Origin: a bacterium
GTDB lineage: Bacteria; Bacteroidota; Bacteroidia; Bacteroidales; UBA932
Direction: 5' to 3'
Length of the DNA: 7,065 bases
Assembly (NCBI GenBank): GCA_004561775.1
Contig: SFUD01000031.1
Location: 1 to 7,065, forward strand
Part shown: in pieces, positions 5,816-7,065 of the stretch
How the letters are laid out: the number at the start of each line of letters is the position of its first letter
Numbering within the stretch: position 1 is the stretch's first letter
Position numbers and translations under genes: made by a program
Notes under the pieces: generated by a model
The model's input: the letters and a program-made list of their open reading frames with translations, nothing else
Told to the model about the DNA's origin: nothing
The model's database searches: none

Positions 5816-7065
5816 ATGAAAAATATCTTCAGAAATTTAATCCTCTTTGCAGCAGCTGTTGCAATCTACGGATGCGCCGGCTACGAGAGCGCTGAAAATG
5901 ATCCTCTCAATGCCCGCATTTACACCTTGGAGAATGGTCTTAAGGTCTATATGACTGTAAATAAGGAGACTCCAAGAATTCAGACCTACATAGCAGTAAG
6001 GGTTGGAGCAAAGAACGACCCTTCCGAGACCACCGGTCTTGCCCACTATTTCGAGCACCTTATGTTCAAGGGCACAGAGCAGTTTGGAACAATGAACTAC
6101 CAGCAGGAGAAACCTCTCTTGGACCAGATTGAACAGAAATTTGAAGAGTACCGCAAACTCACCGATTCCGCAGAGCGCGTTGCCTGCTATGCCGTAATAG
6201 ACAGTCTCTCGCTGGAGGCCTCCAAATATGCCATTCCAAACGAGTACGACAAACTTATGAGCGCTATAGGAGCAAAGGGAACCAATGCCTACACCGGATA
6301 TGATATGACGGTTTATGTGGAGGATATCCCTTCCAACCAGATAGAGAACTGGGCAAAGATTCAGGCAGACAGATTCAAACACAACATAATAAGAGGTTTC
6401 CACACAGAGCGTGAGACCGTTTATGAGGAGAAGAATATGTCCCTCACAAACGACTTCAGAAAGGTGATTGAGCGCGCTTCGCAAGAGCTCTTCAAAAAGC
6501 ACCCTTATGGTCTGCAGACAGTTCTTGGAACACAGGAGAACCTCAAAAACCCATCCATAACCAACATAAAGAACTACTACAGCAAATGGTACGTTCCAAA
6601 CAATATGGCCATCTGCCTCTCCGGCGACTTTGACCCTGAGAATATGCTTGAGGTAATAAAGAAGTATTTTGGAGATATGAAGCCTAACCCTAATCTGGAG
6701 TATCTCAAATACGAGGCTGAGGATGAGATTGAGCGCCCTATACAAAAAGAGGTCAGAGGACTAGAGTCTCCATTTGCCGTACTGGCCTGGAGATTCCCTG
6801 GCTCTTCAAGCAAGGAGATTGACACTCTCACCCTTCTCTCAAATGTCCTCTATAACGGCCGCGCCGGCCTTCTTGACCTTAATGTAAATCAGGCTCAGCG
6901 CACTTTAAGCTCCTCACTCTTCCTCTATGATCAGTCCGACTATACAATGCTGTTTGCCATTGGAGAGCCTAAAGAGGGACAGGGTCTGGAAGAGGTTAAA
7001 GGAATAATGATGGATGAGATAGAGAAACTCAAGAAGGGAGAGTTTGACGAAGAACTTATAGCAGC
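5816..7065 (+). CDS. M16 family zinc metallopeptidase, lipoprotein (3' end cut by window)
   Basis: This is the N-terminal 416 residues of an insulinase/pitrilysin-type peptidase. The full protein in Bacteroidota is usually about 930-950 residues with two M16 halves. The inverted zinc motif HxxEH is intact as HYFEH (H77, E80, H81) within GLAHYFEHLMFKGT. The third zinc ligand is probably E205 in ERETVYEE (198-205). Further family stretches are YVEDIPSNQIENWAKIQADRF (positions 167-187) and YYSKWYVPNNMAICLSGDFDP (254-274). The latter begins the second lobe of the first half (M16_C domain). Residues 1-20 are a lipoprotein signal ending in AIYGC, so C20 would be lipidated and the enzyme anchored to the outer or inner membrane facing the periplasm or surface. 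It probably degrades peptides or small proteins, with natural substrate unknown. The ATG at 5816 is chosen because it gives the complete signal peptide. The gene is divergent from the DUF1573 operon. Confidence 0.95.
   Translation, partial: MKNIFRNLILFAAAVAIYGCAGYESAENDPLNARIYTLENGLKVYMTVNKETPRIQTYIAVRVGAKNDPSETTGLAHYFEHLMFKGTEQFGTMNYQQEKPLLDQIEQKFEEYRKLTDSAERVACYAVIDSLSLEASKYAIPNEYDKLMSAIGAKGTNAYTGYDMTVYVEDIPSNQIENWAKIQADRFKHNIIRGFHTERETVYEEKNMSLTNDFRKVIERASQELFKKHPYGLQTVLGTQENLKNPSITNIKNYYSKWYVPNNMAICLSGDFDPENMLEVIKKYFGDMKPNPNLEYLKYEAEDEIERPIQKEVRGLESPFAVLAWRFPGSSSKEIDTLTLLSNVLYNGRAGLLDLNVNQAQRTLSSSLFLYDQSDYTMLFAIGEPKEGQGLEEVKGIMMDEIEKLKKGEFDEELIA

Noticed and set aside
5837..6745. 302-codon open frame on the minus strand
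   Set aside because: It is antisense to the M16 peptidase, whose HYFEH motif and lipoprotein signal are clear. The hydrophobic look (many Leu, Val, Cys) comes from complementing Lys/Glu/Asn codons.
1..7065. New defence, toxin-antitoxin or mobile system
   Set aside because: All five genes belong to recognisable families and together span nearly the whole window. No integrase, transposase, terminal repeats or composition break was seen.

Overview
The window looks like a chromosomal segment from a member of the Bacteroidota, most likely order Bacteroidales. Four things point there. SecA carries the extra segments typical of that phylum. The M16 lipoprotein and the MeaB GTPase closely resemble Bacteroides-type proteins as I remember them. 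Promoter-like sites match the Bacteroidetes consensus TAnnTTTG. Strong Shine-Dalgarno sequences are mostly absent. No species call is justified. Every gene is intact except where the window edges cut secA and the M16 peptidase. I see no tRNA, rRNA, insertion sequence, phage gene or CRISPR array.

Layout: four genes lie on the minus strand and one on the plus strand. Reading leftwards from about 5750, the minus-strand genes are a secreted DUF1573 protein (5744 to 4635), the B12-enzyme GTPase meaB (4608 to 3442) and a multi-pass metal-exporter-like membrane protein with a histidine-rich loop (3439 to 2234). After a 134-base gap with its own promoter-like site comes secA (2099 to the left edge). 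The first three genes are tightly packed, with gaps of 26 and 2 bases, and probably form one operon read from a promoter at 5753-5760. On the plus strand a zinc-peptidase lipoprotein of family M16 starts at 5816 and runs off the right edge. It diverges from the DUF1573 gene across a 71-base region that holds both promoters.

Functionally, secA is the housekeeping motor that would export the DUF1573 protein and the M16 lipoprotein. MeaB serves methylmalonyl-CoA mutase (succinate/propionate metabolism), but no mutase gene is in the window. The transporter probably moves a divalent metal, and its stop-start junction with meaB suggests linked expression.

This is mostly an ordinary core-genome region and I did not find a new defence or mobile system. 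The points most worth a second look are the repeat-built histidine-rich loop and internal two-fold repeat of the transporter, its tight pairing with meaB, and the almost leaderless DUF1573 transcript predicted from its promoter position.
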